DNA of 64,000 nucleotides, from NCBI RefSeq assembly GCF_900102815.1, contig NZ_FNGF01000003.1, positions 1-64,000 of the forward strand. Reading direction: 5' to 3'. Shown piece after piece: positions 43,690 to 52,863 of this stretch (the first letter of the stretch is position 1; each line of letters begins with the position of its first letter). The notes below the pieces were generated by a model. It made no database searches. It saw nothing but the letters and a program-made list of their open reading frames with translations, and was not told the DNA's origin. Source of the stretch: Glycomyces sambucus (GTDB lineage: Bacteria; Actinomycetota; Actinomycetes; Mycobacteriales; Micromonosporaceae). The position numbers were made by a program, and so were the translations under genes.

Positions 43690-44583
43690 TCAGTCGTACT
43701 GGATGACGTCGCGGGAGATCGCGGCGATCTCCTCGACGACGGGGATTCCTTCGACGTCGTCGACGGCGCCGCTGGTGAGGACGGCGAGTTTCACGGGGTC
43801 GTCGCCGTCGCCGCCGAGGACGCCGATCGAGTTGACGACCCAGAGGCCGCCGAGCTGGGATTCGACGTCCCAGCCGTTCTTGAGCCAGACGGTCTCGCCG
43901 TCCCGCGCGGCCGCGGAGACGCCCCACGCCTGCTCGGCGATCACGTCGCCCATGAGCTCGCGGGCGAGCGCGGTCTGGTCGGCGTCGAGGACGCCTTCGG
44001 TGAGCGCGAGTCCGGTGAGGACGAGCTGATCGGCGGCGCTGGACCAGCCGACGCCCCAGCGGCCCTGCGCGTCGGGCGTCGTGTCCTGGAGGCCGTACCT
44101 GTCGTGGGCGGCCACGAGCGCGTCGACGCCGCCGAGGTAGTTGTAGAGCGTGGTCGCGGAGTCGTTGTGGGACTCGCGGATCATGCGGTCGAGGGCGGTC
44201 CGGTGGTCCTCGGGGATCGCGTCGACCGAGCCCCAGTACTCCAGGGTCATGAGCATGATCTCGACCTTGACGATGGAGGCGGTGATGTGGGTCTGGTCGG
44301 GGTTGTAGTCGAGGTGCATGTCCCCGCGTTCGACGGCGACCGACGCCTCGACCTGCGTGCCGGTGGAGGCGAGGTACTCGTCGATCCTGGTGCGCAGCTC
44401 CGCTTCGAGCTCTTCGCGGGACGGCCCGAAGAACGACTCGAGGCCGTTCTCGGAGGCGTTCGCTGCGACCGTGGCCACGGCTCCGGCACCGACCAGGGCG
44501 GCCGCGGCGGGCACGCCAAACCGCAGCAGGCTGCGGCGGGAGGGGCGGAGTAGACGGGAGGATGGTTCGCTTCTGCGGATCAT
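43690..44583 (-). CDS. Tat-exported serine hydrolase, beta-lactamase-like (second of a pair)
   Basis: 297 residues, paralogous to the protein at 42791 throughout (YLASTGTQVEASV, TASIVKVEIM, ESHNDSATTLYNYLGG, VWLKNGWDVESQLGGLWVVN). Twin-arginine signal SRRSLLRFGVPAAAALVGAG. Catalytic S-x-x-K and S-x-N are present; KTG is again KNG. First gene of the pair's operon; start ATG 44583. Same uncertainty about substrate. Confidence 0.82.
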   Translation of the reverse strand: MIRRSEPSSRLLRPSRRSLLRFGVPAAAALVGAGAVATVAANASENGLESFFGPSREELEAELRTRIDEYLASTGTQVEASVAVERGDMHLDYNPDQTHITASIVKVEIMLMTLEYWGSVDAIPEDHRTALDRMIRESHNDSATTLYNYLGGVDALVAAHDRYGLQDTTPDAQGRWGVGWSSAADQLVLTGLALTEGVLDADQTALARELMGDVIAEQAWGVSAAARDGETVWLKNGWDVESQLGGLWVVNSIGVLGGDGDDPVKLAVLTSGAVDDVEGIPVVEEIAAISRDVIQYD

Positions 44584-44691
44584 CCGTACAAGGCTAGGGA
44601 AGGGGGCGTTGCGGAGTCAACGCGCCCTCTTCGGAATCTTCCGAGCGTTCATGTCTGGAATGTCACCGGGGCCGCGGGCAACCCGCAGACG

Positions 44692-44727
44692 CCAAGGGGC
44701 GTACGGCCGCAGCCATACGCCCCTTGG
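44692..44727 (-). terminator. Hairpin terminator after moeZ
   Basis: CCAAGGGGCGTA (44692-44703) and TACGCCCCTTGG (44716-44727) pair perfectly around a 12-base loop, just downstream of the moeZ stop on the minus strand. Confidence 0.75.
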
Positions 44728-44735
44728 GATCTCGC

Positions 44736-45914
44736 CTAGTACGCCGGCAGGCTCGGGTCGACCTGGTTGATCCAGCCGAGGACGCCGCCCTGGACGTGGA
44801 CGGCGTTCTTCAGCCCGGCGGCCTTCGCGGCGGCCAGGGCCTCGGCCGAGCGGACGCCGGCCTTGCAGTAGAACACCGCCTGCCTCTCGGTCGGCAGCTC
44901 GCTCAGCGCGGCACCGGACACGATGTCGCCCTTGGGGATCAGCCGGGAGCCGGGGATGCGCACGATCTCGTACTCGGCGGGCTCGCGCACGTCGATGAGG
45001 TCGATGTCGCGGCCCTCCTTGATCCACTCGGCCAGCTCGCGGGCCGTGATGGTGGAGCCGACGACGGCCTCGGCGGCCTCGTCGGTGACCGAACCGCAGA
45101 AGTCCTCGTAGTCGATGAGCTCCTTGACGGTGGCGTTCGGGCCGCAGACCGCGCAGTTCGGGTCCTTGCGGACCTTGATCTTGCGGTAGGTCATCTCCAG
45201 CGCGTCGTAGACCATGAGCGAGCCCACGAGCGGGTCGCCGATGCCGGTGAGCAGCTTGATGGCCTCGGTGGTCTGGATCGAGCCGATCGACGCGCACAGC
45301 ACGCCGAGGACGCCGCCCTCGGCGCAGCTCGGGACCATGCCGGGCGGCGGGGGCTCGGGGTAGAGGCAGCGGTAGCACGGGCCGTGGTCGGCCCAGAAGA
45401 CGCTGGCCTGGCCGTCGAAGCGGTAGATCGAGCCCCACACGTAGGGCTTGCCGAGCAGGACCGCGGCGTCGTTGACCATGTAGCGGGTCGCGAAGTTGTC
45501 GGTGCCGTCGACGATGAGGTCGTACTGCTCGAAGATCCCGAAGACGTTGTCGTTGTCGAGGACCGTGTTGTGGATGACCACGTTCACGTGGGGGTTGATC
45601 TCGCGGATCGAGGCGGCGGCGGACTCGGCCTTGGGGCGGCCGATGTCCGACTGGCCGTGGATGATCTGGCGCTGGAGGTTCGACTCGTCGACGGTGTCGA
45701 ACTCCGCGATGCCGATCGTGCCGACCCCGGCCGCGGCCAGGTACATCAGCGCGGGGGACCCGAGGCCGCCCGCGCCCACGCAGAGCACCCTGGCGTTCTT
45801 GAGTCGTTTCTGACCGTCCATGGCGACGTCGGGGATGATGAGGTGGCGCGAATAGCGGCGCACCTCGTCGACCGACAGCTCGGAAGCTGGTTCGACCAGC
45901 GGCGGCAAACTCAT
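44736..45914 (-). CDS. moeZ: Adenylyltransferase/sulfurtransferase MoeZ (ThiF plus rhodanese)
   Basis: 392 residues. An E1-like adenylation domain (VLCVGAGGLGSPALMYLAAA, DESNLQRQIIHG, DGTDNFATRYMVND, CYRCLYPEPPPPG and CAVCG zinc cysteines) is joined to a C-terminal rhodanese domain (DLIDVREPAEYEIVRIPGS, VFYCKAGVRSAEAL with the catalytic Cys). In actinobacteria MoeZ activates small sulfur-carrier proteins for molybdopterin, thiamine and cysteine synthesis. Start at ATG 45914. Gene order moeZ-DUF3152-...-TetR-DUF3107 is conserved in Mycobacterium. Confidence 0.92.
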   Translation of the reverse strand: MSLPPLVEPASELSVDEVRRYSRHLIIPDVAMDGQKRLKNARVLCVGAGGLGSPALMYLAAAGVGTIGIAEFDTVDESNLQRQIIHGQSDIGRPKAESAAASIREINPHVNVVIHNTVLDNDNVFGIFEQYDLIVDGTDNFATRYMVNDAAVLLGKPYVWGSIYRFDGQASVFWADHGPCYRCLYPEPPPPGMVPSCAEGGVLGVLCASIGSIQTTEAIKLLTGIGDPLVGSLMVYDALEMTYRKIKVRKDPNCAVCGPNATVKELIDYEDFCGSVTDEAAEAVVGSTITARELAEWIKEGRDIDLIDVREPAEYEIVRIPGSRLIPKGDIVSGAALSELPTERQAVFYCKAGVRSAEALAAAKAAGLKNAVHVQGGVLGWINQVDPSLPAY

Positions 45915-46013
45915 ATCACCAATAATGCCCGCCTGCGCTGTGGATATTCCAGCGGGAAGGCCGGTGTGCCGAGATTCACCCCGTGGGATCGACCGTCCCA
46001 CATGCCGGGAGGA

Positions 46014-46916
46014 CTACTGGTCGACGAAGTCGTCCGGCGGCAGGTCGGGCCCGTTGTAGTCCCCCGCCGGACCGGATACGTACGTCTCGCCGTCCGGGAA
46101 CGGCCAGGCGTTGCCGGTGCACCCGGCGAGCTGGTACGTCTGCTGCGCCATCACCGGCGAGACCTCGCCGTCGCCGGGGCACACCTCGTGGCCGTGGCCG
46201 AGGCGGTGGCCGACCTCGTGGTTCACCGCGTACTGGCGGTACGTGTCGAGCGTGCCGTCCCAGTGCTCGACGCCGGTGATCCAGCGGGCCGAGTTGATGA
46301 CCACGTTGTCGCCGTTGCGGCACGAGACCGTCGTGTTCTGGGACCCGCACAGGTACGAGCGCTGCTCGGGGCTGGCGAGGTAGACCGTGAAGTCCGCGTC
46401 GCCGCCGCCGACCTGCTGGAAGCGCCAGGCGCCGCCCGCGGTCCACGAGCGGGCGTCGGCCAGGGTCGCGCGCACGAACGCGCTGAACTCGTCGGCGTCG
46501 AGCCCGATCCCGTTCTCGACCGCCACGTTGTACTTCAGGAGCGTGCCCGCGTCGCCGAAGACCGCGGTGTCCGCCGGCTCGGCGTACGTCCAGGTCCCAG
46601 TGCCCGAGAAGTAGAGCGGGACGATCGGGTCGGGCGAGGGGGAGGCGCTGGGGGACAGGGCGTCCGCGGTCGGCGCGGCGCTGGTGGCCACGGCCCGGTC
46701 GTCCTCGTCCATGGCCTGCGGCTGCCCGCCGGTGACGGCCGCGCCGAGGGCGAAGAACGCCCCGGTGCCCGCCATGAGGACGAGGATCGCGACCAGCACG
46801 AAGCGCCGTCGTCTGCGGAGCCTGCGGTTGCGATCCAGCCGTCCCTCAGTCACACCGGCGAGTCTAATTCCCGGGACGCCCCCGGGGGCCCAGCCCCGTC
46901 GAATGTGTGAGTTCAC
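46014..46916 (-). CDS. DUF3152 domain protein, membrane-anchored putative zinc protease
   Basis: 300 residues. A basic N-terminus (RLRRRRRF) precedes one membrane helix (VLVAILVLMAGTGAFFALGA), then a serine/proline linker and an external DUF3152 domain with the metzincin-like motif HEVGHRLGHGHEVC and SPVMAQQT following. Cysteines could form disulfides. The GTG at 46916 overlaps the stop of the alpha/beta hydrolase gene as GTGA, suggesting coupling; a GTG at 46853 would remove 21 residues and starts nearer the basic segment. Substrate unknown. Confidence 0.82.
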   Translation of the reverse strand: MNSHIRRGWAPGGVPGIRLAGVTEGRLDRNRRLRRRRRFVLVAILVLMAGTGAFFALGAAVTGGQPQAMDEDDRAVATSAAPTADALSPSASPSPDPIVPLYFSGTGTWTYAEPADTAVFGDAGTLLKYNVAVENGIGLDADEFSAFVRATLADARSWTAGGAWRFQQVGGGDADFTVYLASPEQRSYLCGSQNTTVSCRNGDNVVINSARWITGVEHWDGTLDTYRQYAVNHEVGHRLGHGHEVCPGDGEVSPVMAQQTYQLAGCTGNAWPFPDGETYVSGPAGDYNGPDLPPDDFVDQ

Positions 46917-47902
46917 AATGCGGTCAGAACATCCCTCGCGTCTTCGTGCGCATCATCGTGCACCTCGTCGAGCATCGCCGCCATCGCGCGCGCGACCGCC
47001 TGCGGGCGCTCCATCATCGCCACGTGCCCGGTCCGGTCGAGGATGAGCAGCCGCGAGTCGGGGATCGCCAGCGCCGTCGGCGGCGCCTGGCGGACGTCGA
47101 TGACGCGGTCCTGCTTGCCCCACACCACCAGCGCGGGGCACTGGATCTCGCGGGCGAGGCGCCACAGCGAGTTCGTCCCCGGTACCAGCGCCTGCATGAA
47201 CGAGGCCATGAGCCCGCGGTAGGTCTGGAAGTACGCGCGGTTGTTCCACGGGACGGACAGGCGGTGCCGGGCCTCGGCGATCGCCTCGCGGCGGCGCTGC
47301 GGGTGGATCGAGTCGGGGTCGGCCCAGGTGCCGCGGATGATGTCGTCGACGACCTGCTGCGGGGTGCGCCCGCGCATGGCCCGGTCGGCGAGCCACGCGA
47401 TGTTCGGGACCGCGAGCATCGGCAGGTAGCGGGACTGGTGCGAACGCCGCGGGTTCCCGAACGGCATCGCGGGCGACACGAGCGTCAGGGTCCGGATCAG
47501 GTTCGGGCGGGTCGCGGCCAGGTAGACCGCGACCGCGCCGCCGAGCGAGTGGCCCGCCAGGTGCACCGGGCCGCGCCCGGACTCGGTGATCCAGGCGGCG
47601 ACGTCCTGCGCGAGCAGCGGGATCGTCGCGCGCGGGGCCGGGGCCGAGTGGCCGAAACCGGGCAGGTCGATCGCGTCGGTGCGGAGGCGGTCGGAGAGCG
47701 CGTCGGCGAGGTCGGTCCAGTTCTGGGCCGAGCCGCCCAGGCCGTGCACGAACACGGCCGGCTCGGCGCCGGAGGCGGTCGGCGGCGTGTGCCGGATGAA
47801 GAGCCGGCGGCGGCTGACCTGGTGCTCGATGCCCGGCCACGGCGAGTGCGGCCGCCGAGGGGTCCGGACCTCCCCGGAGTCGACCAGCCGCGCCCGCTTC
47901 AT
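46913..47902 (-). CDS. Alpha/beta fold hydrolase
   Basis: 329 residues. The oxyanion segment is VFVHGLGGSAQNW, the nucleophile S119 is in LAGHSLGGAVAVYLA, the acid Asp is in VVWGKQDRVIDVRQ and the His in GHVAMMERPQAVARAM; all three catalytic residues are present. Family members include esterases, epoxide hydrolases and haloperoxidases; the substrate is not predictable. No signal peptide. Lies 6 bases from the proline-rich gene upstream and overlaps DUF3152 downstream. Confidence 0.88.
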   Translation of the reverse strand: MKRARLVDSGEVRTPRRPHSPWPGIEHQVSRRRLFIRHTPPTASGAEPAVFVHGLGGSAQNWTDLADALSDRLRTDAIDLPGFGHSAPAPRATIPLLAQDVAAWITESGRGPVHLAGHSLGGAVAVYLAATRPNLIRTLTLVSPAMPFGNPRRSHQSRYLPMLAVPNIAWLADRAMRGRTPQQVVDDIIRGTWADPDSIHPQRRREAIAEARHRLSVPWNNRAYFQTYRGLMASFMQALVPGTNSLWRLAREIQCPALVVWGKQDRVIDVRQAPPTALAIPDSRLLILDRTGHVAMMERPQAVARAMAAMLDEVHDDAHEDARDVLTAL

Positions 47903-47907
47903 GGGAG

Positions 47908-49791
47908 CTAGTGTGCCACTTCGGCTGCCAGCGCGCCCAAAGTAGCCGAAACCACCGCGCGGGCGCGCTCGGCGGTCACGACCGCCGCGCCCGAGAGGCG
48001 CCGGACCGACCGGCCGTCGAGCCAGAGGATGACCACGACGGCGGTCTTGACCGGCCCGGTGGGGACGATCGAGGCGTGCTCGACCTCCACGCGGACGTCA
48101 CCGGCGCCGAGGCGGGGGCGCAGGGCCTCCACTGTGGCCGCGGCGGCGGCGTGCTGGATGTGCCAGTCGATCGGCGGGACCGCGACCTTGCCGGTGGACT
48201 CGATGTCGCCGAGGGCGAGCGTGACGCTCACTTCGGCCTCGAGCCCGGCGGACTCGATCTCGACGCGGCGCAGCTCGACCGGGCCGACCGAGGCCACCTC
48301 GATGTCGGTGGAGGCGGACTCGACGTGGCCGCGGATCTCGGGCTCCTCGGAGGACTGCGGGCCGGGCTCGACCGCGCGCTGCTCGTTGACGACGGCGGAG
48401 ACCACCGCGTGGACCTCGTCGGGGTCAACGCCCTCTTCGAGCTCCAGCCGCAGGCTGGAGGCCCCGTCGGGCGCGGTCACGTGGAACGCGTCGCGGACGC
48501 CGGGGACCTGGCGGACCGCGTCGACCAGGCGGGCGGACTCGGTGTCGGGCGCGCCGACGGTGCCGGCCGGGTTCGCGGGCATGGGTCCTGCGTTCTCCAC
48601 GGTCGCGGGAGGGGTGGGCTCGGCGATGGGGGGCCGGTTCGCCGGGGACGAGCGGAGCGGGGCCTGCTCGGTGACGGGCGGGCTGGGGACCGCCGCGGGC
48701 GAGACCTCGGTGAGCGGGGGCTGGACGATCGGGAACTGGTCGGTCTGCTGCTCGACCACCGGGGAGGGGGCCGGCGGGGTCGCCGGGGCGGGCGGCGTGC
48801 TCGGGACGGGCTGGCGCTGGACCTCGGGGGCCGGGGCGGGGGGCGCGCTCGGGGCGGCCTCGGCGGCGCGCGGCTCGGGGCGCTGGCGCGGCGGCGCGCT
48901 GAACTCGGGGTTCGGGCCGGGCGGGGCGCTGAAGTCCTGCTGCGGCGGGGCGTATGCGGGCGGCGCGCTCGGCGCGGCGGCCTGCGGGACCTCGATGGGG
49001 CCGGTGTGCTGCGGCTGGGCCGGGACGCCGAAGTGCTGCTGCGGCGACTGGGGTTCGGGTGCCGGGGGTTGAGCGAACTCCTGGTTGGGGCCGGGCGGCG
49101 CGGGCTGCGGAGGTGCGGGGTTCCCAGAGGCGGGGTTGCCGGGAGCGGGGTGGGCGGCGTAGTCGCCGGACAGCGGCGGGGCGCTGTAGCCGGGGTGCTG
49201 CTGCGGGACCCCGAAGTCCTGGGCGGGGGCGCTGTAGAACTGCTGCGCGGGCTGGCTCGGCGGGGCGGCGCGGTCGAGAGAGGCGTGGTCGGGGGCCGGG
49301 GGCAGCGGCGGCGCGGCGTGCTGCTGGGGGACGCCGAACTCCTGGGCGGGAGGAGGGGCGTACTCCTGGTGCTGCGGCGCGGGCGCGTGGTCCTGGTTCG
49401 GTGCCGGGGGCGCGAACGGGTTCACGGGGGCCTGCTCGGCCTGGAAGCCTTGGGGCGCTTGCGGAGTCTGCTGCGGGGCGGCGGGGATCGGCTCGAACTG
49501 CTCGCCGGGCGCGGGGCGGCGGGTCGCCGGGACCATGGGTCCGGTGTCGGCCATCTCGACCGGGACGTTCGGGACCTGCCCGGTGGGGTCGTCGCTGTAG
49601 CGGTGGCGCCGGCCGCGGTCCGGGTCGAACCGGTACTGCTCGGGCGCCTGCCCCATCCCCTGGCGGGCGGCGTCGGCGGTCTCGGCGCCCTCGTCGGCCG
49701 GCGGTCCCCAGGACCTGCCGATCCTCCTGCGGGCTGCCCGTTCCTCCCCGGTCGGACGCTGGTCATCCGGTCGGTTCTGGTCATACACCAC
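47908..49791 (-). CDS. Proline/glutamine-rich protein with a C-terminal folded domain
   Basis: 627 residues. The first 70 residues are charged (RRRIGRSWGPPADEG). Residues about 85-410 are low-complexity proline-, alanine- and glutamine-rich repeats (APPPAQEFGVPQQH, SAPPLSGDYAAH and similar), likely disordered. The last 200 residues form a folded alpha/beta domain (LVDAVRQVPGVRDAFHVTAP, AVVSAVVNEQRAVEPG, AAAATVEALRPRLGAGD). No signal peptide, membrane helix or known family. The plus strand has an equally long open frame here, but the conserved C-terminus and operon position favour the minus strand. Confidence 0.75.
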   Translation of the reverse strand: MVYDQNRPDDQRPTGEERAARRRIGRSWGPPADEGAETADAARQGMGQAPEQYRFDPDRGRRHRYSDDPTGQVPNVPVEMADTGPMVPATRRPAPGEQFEPIPAAPQQTPQAPQGFQAEQAPVNPFAPPAPNQDHAPAPQHQEYAPPPAQEFGVPQQHAAPPLPPAPDHASLDRAAPPSQPAQQFYSAPAQDFGVPQQHPGYSAPPLSGDYAAHPAPGNPASGNPAPPQPAPPGPNQEFAQPPAPEPQSPQQHFGVPAQPQHTGPIEVPQAAAPSAPPAYAPPQQDFSAPPGPNPEFSAPPRQRPEPRAAEAAPSAPPAPAPEVQRQPVPSTPPAPATPPAPSPVVEQQTDQFPIVQPPLTEVSPAAVPSPPVTEQAPLRSSPANRPPIAEPTPPATVENAGPMPANPAGTVGAPDTESARLVDAVRQVPGVRDAFHVTAPDGASSLRLELEEGVDPDEVHAVVSAVVNEQRAVEPGPQSSEEPEIRGHVESASTDIEVASVGPVELRRVEIESAGLEAEVSVTLALGDIESTGKVAVPPIDWHIQHAAAAATVEALRPRLGAGDVRVEVEHASIVPTGPVKTAVVVILWLDGRSVRRLSGAAVVTAERARAVVSATLGALAAEVAH

Positions 49792-49967
49792 TAGACAACT
49801 CCTTCATATTCCCGCCCTCAAGGTACCGTGGCGCGCCCAGTGACTCGAACCCGCGTTTGTCGCCCCCGTACGCTGGGAGACTGTATTCAGGTTTCCGTAA
49901 ACTTCGTTCGGGTCGCAAGTGCTCGCGACTGACGGATGGGCGACATGAGCCGAAGAGAGGTGCCGGA

Positions 49968-50585
49968 GTGAACAGCGCTGGTGAGGGGCGGGTCCGACTG
50001 CCCAGGAGCGAACGCCGCGCGCAGCTGCTGCGGGCCGCTCAGGACGTCTTCGTCTCCAAGGGGTACCACAGCACCTCCATGGACGACATCGCCGAGAACG
50101 CCGGGGTCTCCAAGCCCGTGCTGTACCAGCATTTCACCTCGAAGCTGGAGCTGTACCTGGCGCTGCTGGACGGCCGCGCGGCCGAGCTGGTGGGGCAGGT
50201 GCGGGACGCCCTGCAGTCCACGGAGGACAACAAGGAGCGGGTGAACCGCGCGATGCGGGCGTACTTCGACTTCGTCGACGCGCAGGGGGAGGCGTTCCGG
50301 CTGGTCTTCGAGTCCGACCAGCGCAACGACCCCGAGGTCGCCGGGCGGGTGCTGAAGATGGAGGCCGAGTGCGTCTCGGCGATGGCCGAGACGATCATGG
50401 CCGACACCCACGTGGACAAGGCGCGGGCCGAACTCCTGGCCACGGGCCTGCTCGGGAACGCCGAGGTCTCCGCCCGCAAGTGGATCGCCTCCGGCCGCGC
50501 GATCCCCAAGGACGAGGCGGTGCAGCTCATGAGCACCCTCGCCTGGCGCGGGATCTCGCATTTCCCGCGAGAGGGCGAAGCCTGA
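49968..50585 (+). CDS. TetR family transcriptional regulator
   Basis: 205 residues. The helix-turn-helix is RRAQLLRAAQDVFVSKGYHS, then AGVSKPVLYQHFTSKLELYL (about residues 17-62). The C-terminal domain (YFDFVDAQGEAFRLVFESDQ) matches the regulator that accompanies the DUF3107 gene in Mycobacterium (the Rv3208 locus). Start at GTG 49968. Its last 22 bases are duplicated downstream behind a GCACAG linker. Confidence 0.9.
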   Translation: MNSAGEGRVRLPRSERRAQLLRAAQDVFVSKGYHSTSMDDIAENAGVSKPVLYQHFTSKLELYLALLDGRAAELVGQVRDALQSTEDNKERVNRAMRAYFDFVDAQGEAFRLVFESDQRNDPEVAGRVLKMEAECVSAMAETIMADTHVDKARAELLATGLLGNAEVSARKWIASGRAIPKDEAVQLMSTLAWRGISHFPREGEA

Positions 50586-50626
50586 GCGGGAGCGAGCAGC
50601 ACAGCCCGCGAGAAGGCGAGGCCTGA
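50564..50626 (+). repeat. Direct repeat duplicating the 3' end of the TetR gene
   Basis: The last 22 bases of the gene (50564-50585, CCCGCGAGAGGGCGAAGCCT then GA) recur at 50605-50626 with three changes, separated by a 19-base linker GCGGGAGCGAGCAGCACAG (50586-50604). The copy includes the stop codon. Same arrangement as at the ends of ahcY and the DUF3107 gene. Confidence 0.9.
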
Positions 50627-50772
50627 GCGGGGCGTGTGAGTGTTCACCCGCAAGGTGAATTCTCGGATCGGTCGTTCGCTCTCGGCGCAGCGCTCCGTGC
50701 AGTGGAGCGGGGGTCGCCGCGAGTAGTCTTGCATCGGACCGTAGGTCACAGTATTTCGATTGAGGAGGGCCC

Positions 50773-51000
50773 GTGGAGGTCAAGATCGGTGTCCAGTACG
50801 CCCCACGCGAACTGGTGTTGGAGAGCAAGCTGTCGCCGAAGGACCTGTCCGACACGATCGAGCAGGCCGTGAAGGACGGCGGAGTCCTTCGCCTCGAAGA
50901 CGAGAAGGGCCGCCAGGTGATGGTGCCGGTCGAGAAGATCGCGTACATCGAGGTCGCCGCCACGAACGTGCGGTCGGTCGGCTTCACCGTCGACGCCTGA
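50773..51000 (+). CDS. DUF3107 family protein
   Basis: 75 residues, small acidic protein: MEVKIGVQYAPRELVLESKL, DTIEQAVKDGGVLRLEDEKG, VMVPVEKIAYIEVAA. The family is conserved in actinobacteria next to this TetR gene; function unknown. Start at GTG 50773 with GAGGAGGGCCC ahead. Confidence 0.9.
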   Translation: MEVKIGVQYAPRELVLESKLSPKDLSDTIEQAVKDGGVLRLEDEKGRQVMVPVEKIAYIEVAATNVRSVGFTVDA

Positions 51001-51053
51001 GCTTGCGAAGGCTTCGCGCAGTGAACAGGCGGCACAGCACCGTCGACGCCTAG
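50985..51053 (+). repeat. Direct repeat duplicating the 3' end of the DUF3107 gene
   Basis: CACCGTCGACGCCTGA (50985-51000) recurs as CACCGTCGACGCCTAG (51038-51053) after a 37-base linker that starts GCTTGCGAAGGCTTCGCGCA and ends GGCACAG. The copy again carries a stop codon. Confidence 0.9.
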
Positions 51054-51071
51054 CGCGACCAGGCAGACTTC

Positions 51072-51099
51072 AAGGCCCGGGGCTTCGGCCCCGGGCCTT
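51072..51099. terminator. Hairpin terminator with TTCG loop
   Basis: AAGGCCCGGGGC (51072-51083) pairs perfectly with GCCCCGGGCCTT (51088-51099) around a TTCG tetraloop; ATTCGTT follows on the plus strand. It separates the convergent DUF3107 and lpqB genes. Confidence 0.85.
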
Positions 51100-51129
51100 A
51101 TTCGTTCGCTCTCGCCGCCGGCTCCTGGG

Positions 51130-52863
51130 CTACTGGAGCACCGTGAACGGCGCAGTACCGCCCACGGCGGCCGTCCCGTTCCGGACGCCCTCGGGGCCGC
51201 TCGCGGTGTGGATGCGGTACAGCGTCTGGTTCGCCACGGCCAGGACCGGGTCGCCGCGGTTGACCACCGACTCGACCGGGTCGGCCGGGACCGCCGCGAT
51301 CTCGGAGAACACCAGGCCCGAGGTCCCCGGCTGCGCCGAGGTGTGGGAGTTGTCGAGGGCGATGTTGAACAGCGTGTCGTTGCCCCGCTGCCCCGCCACC
51401 CACAGGAAGTTCTCGGAGCTCCAGGCCACGTCGGTGACGTCCTCGACATCGGTGCCGATCCGCCGCGCCTCGCCCGCCTGGAGGTTCCGGTCGGCGTCGA
51501 CGATCAGCGTCGCCACCCATGCCTCGCCGTCCTCCACGTATGCGAGCCGCCGCCCGTCGGCCGCGAGGGACATCGCGGTGACCCCCTCCCCCACCGGGAG
51601 CGTCTGCACGACCGTGCGGGTGTTCGGGTCCACGACCGTGGGCACGCCGTCGGAGAGCACGATGAGCGCCGACACCGGGTGCCACTGCGGGTCGGTCAGC
51701 GCGTTCCCCAGGCCCGCGACCGTGCCCATCGCGGCGTCGGTCGGACCCACTTGGAGCACCTCGCCGGCGCCACTGGCGACGACCGCGGCGAGCTGGTCGG
51801 CGGGGCCGACGGCGACCTGCCGGAGCCCTTCGGCGGTGAAGCCGACCCACGGGTGGTCGGCCGAGGTCACGGAGACGCCCTCGCCGGTGTACTCCCACAC
51901 CTGGTCCTCGGCGATGAAGTACGCCGTCTGCGGCAGGTCGCTCGGGATCGCGTTCCAGGTGCGCCAGTCGGCGAGGGAGCCCTCGGCGATGGTGTCGCCG
52001 TCGGCGGTGAGCACGAAGCCGTCCACGAGGTTGAGGCTCCAGGCGACCTGCGCGGCCATGGCGTCCTGGACGCTGCGGTCGTCGACCGGCTCGTCGAGCT
52101 GGAGGTCGATCTCGACCACGCCGTCCGGGGTCGAGATCTTGCCGACCGTGCCGATCGGGATGGCGGTGCGCGACGACTGGCCGGGGACGTCGGACGGGCC
52201 CCGCAGCAGCCAGTCGAGCAGGAGCCGACGGCGCGTGTCGGCGTCGAGGTCGTCGTAGATCCAGCGCAGGTCCGGGACCAGGAGCTCGGCCTGGTCGGTC
52301 TGGAAGTACAGCGGCGACTCGGTGTACGAGCCGAGGAACTGCTGGTAGTCCAGCGACACCTGGGAGGGGAGGCTCTGGATCTCCCACGAGTCCTGGAGGC
52401 CGCCGTCGCGGCGGAGCATGAACGTCTCCTCGTAGGCGTACGGCGAGGCCATGCGGGCCCAGCCGTCCTGGTGGAAGTAGACGCCGATGACCGTGCCGGT
52501 GACCTTCACGTTCGCCGACTCCAGCGGGTTGCCCCCGCCCTCAACCGAGACGTTGAGGTGGTCGACCAGGCGCAGGCCCAGGGTGGGGTCGGAGAACTTC
52601 GTGCTCCCGGCGGCCGTGAACTTGTTGAGCCGGTCGTCGCGGCTCGCGGGGTCGCCCGCGGCGGCCCGCAGGAAGTTCCCGACGGTCTCGCCCGCGTCGG
52701 CGGTCGGCTCGAACACCTCGACGCTGGTGCCCGAGGACTCGCCGAAGTCCGACGGGGCGTCGTCGATGATCTCCGGGGCCTTGCCGGTGGGGATGCCGCA
52801 AGCCGATGCGGCCCAGGCGGTGCCGACGGCGAGCGCGGCGGCGAGGCTAGTCCTGCGTCGCAC
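51130..52863 (-). CDS. lpqB: Lipoprotein LpqB
   Basis: 577 residues. The lipobox is SAC at C22 after a short basic/hydrophobic signal (MRRRTSLAAALAVGTAWAAS), so the protein is anchored to the outer face of the membrane. The body has the GerMN domain pair and a beta-propeller-like C-terminal half (VDGFVLTADGDTIAEG, GRRLAYVEDGEAWVATL). In actinobacteria LpqB interacts with the sensor MtrB and tunes the MtrAB response to cell-wall state. The start GTG 52863 overlaps the mtrB end by 17 bases. Confidence 0.92.
   Translation of the reverse strand: MRRRTSLAAALAVGTAWAASACGIPTGKAPEIIDDAPSDFGESSGTSVEVFEPTADAGETVGNFLRAAAGDPASRDDRLNKFTAAGSTKFSDPTLGLRLVDHLNVSVEGGGNPLESANVKVTGTVIGVYFHQDGWARMASPYAYEETFMLRRDGGLQDSWEIQSLPSQVSLDYQQFLGSYTESPLYFQTDQAELLVPDLRWIYDDLDADTRRRLLLDWLLRGPSDVPGQSSRTAIPIGTVGKISTPDGVVEIDLQLDEPVDDRSVQDAMAAQVAWSLNLVDGFVLTADGDTIAEGSLADWRTWNAIPSDLPQTAYFIAEDQVWEYTGEGVSVTSADHPWVGFTAEGLRQVAVGPADQLAAVVASGAGEVLQVGPTDAAMGTVAGLGNALTDPQWHPVSALIVLSDGVPTVVDPNTRTVVQTLPVGEGVTAMSLAADGRRLAYVEDGEAWVATLIVDADRNLQAGEARRIGTDVEDVTDVAWSSENFLWVAGQRGNDTLFNIALDNSHTSAQPGTSGLVFSEIAAVPADPVESVVNRGDPVLAVANQTLYRIHTASGPEGVRNGTAAVGGTAPFTVLQ

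Noticed and set aside
47911-49794. A 627-codon open frame on the plus strand, as long as the annotated gene opposite
   Set aside because: Gly/Arg-rich throughout with no folded-domain pattern; the minus-strand frame has a structured C-terminus and sits in an operon.
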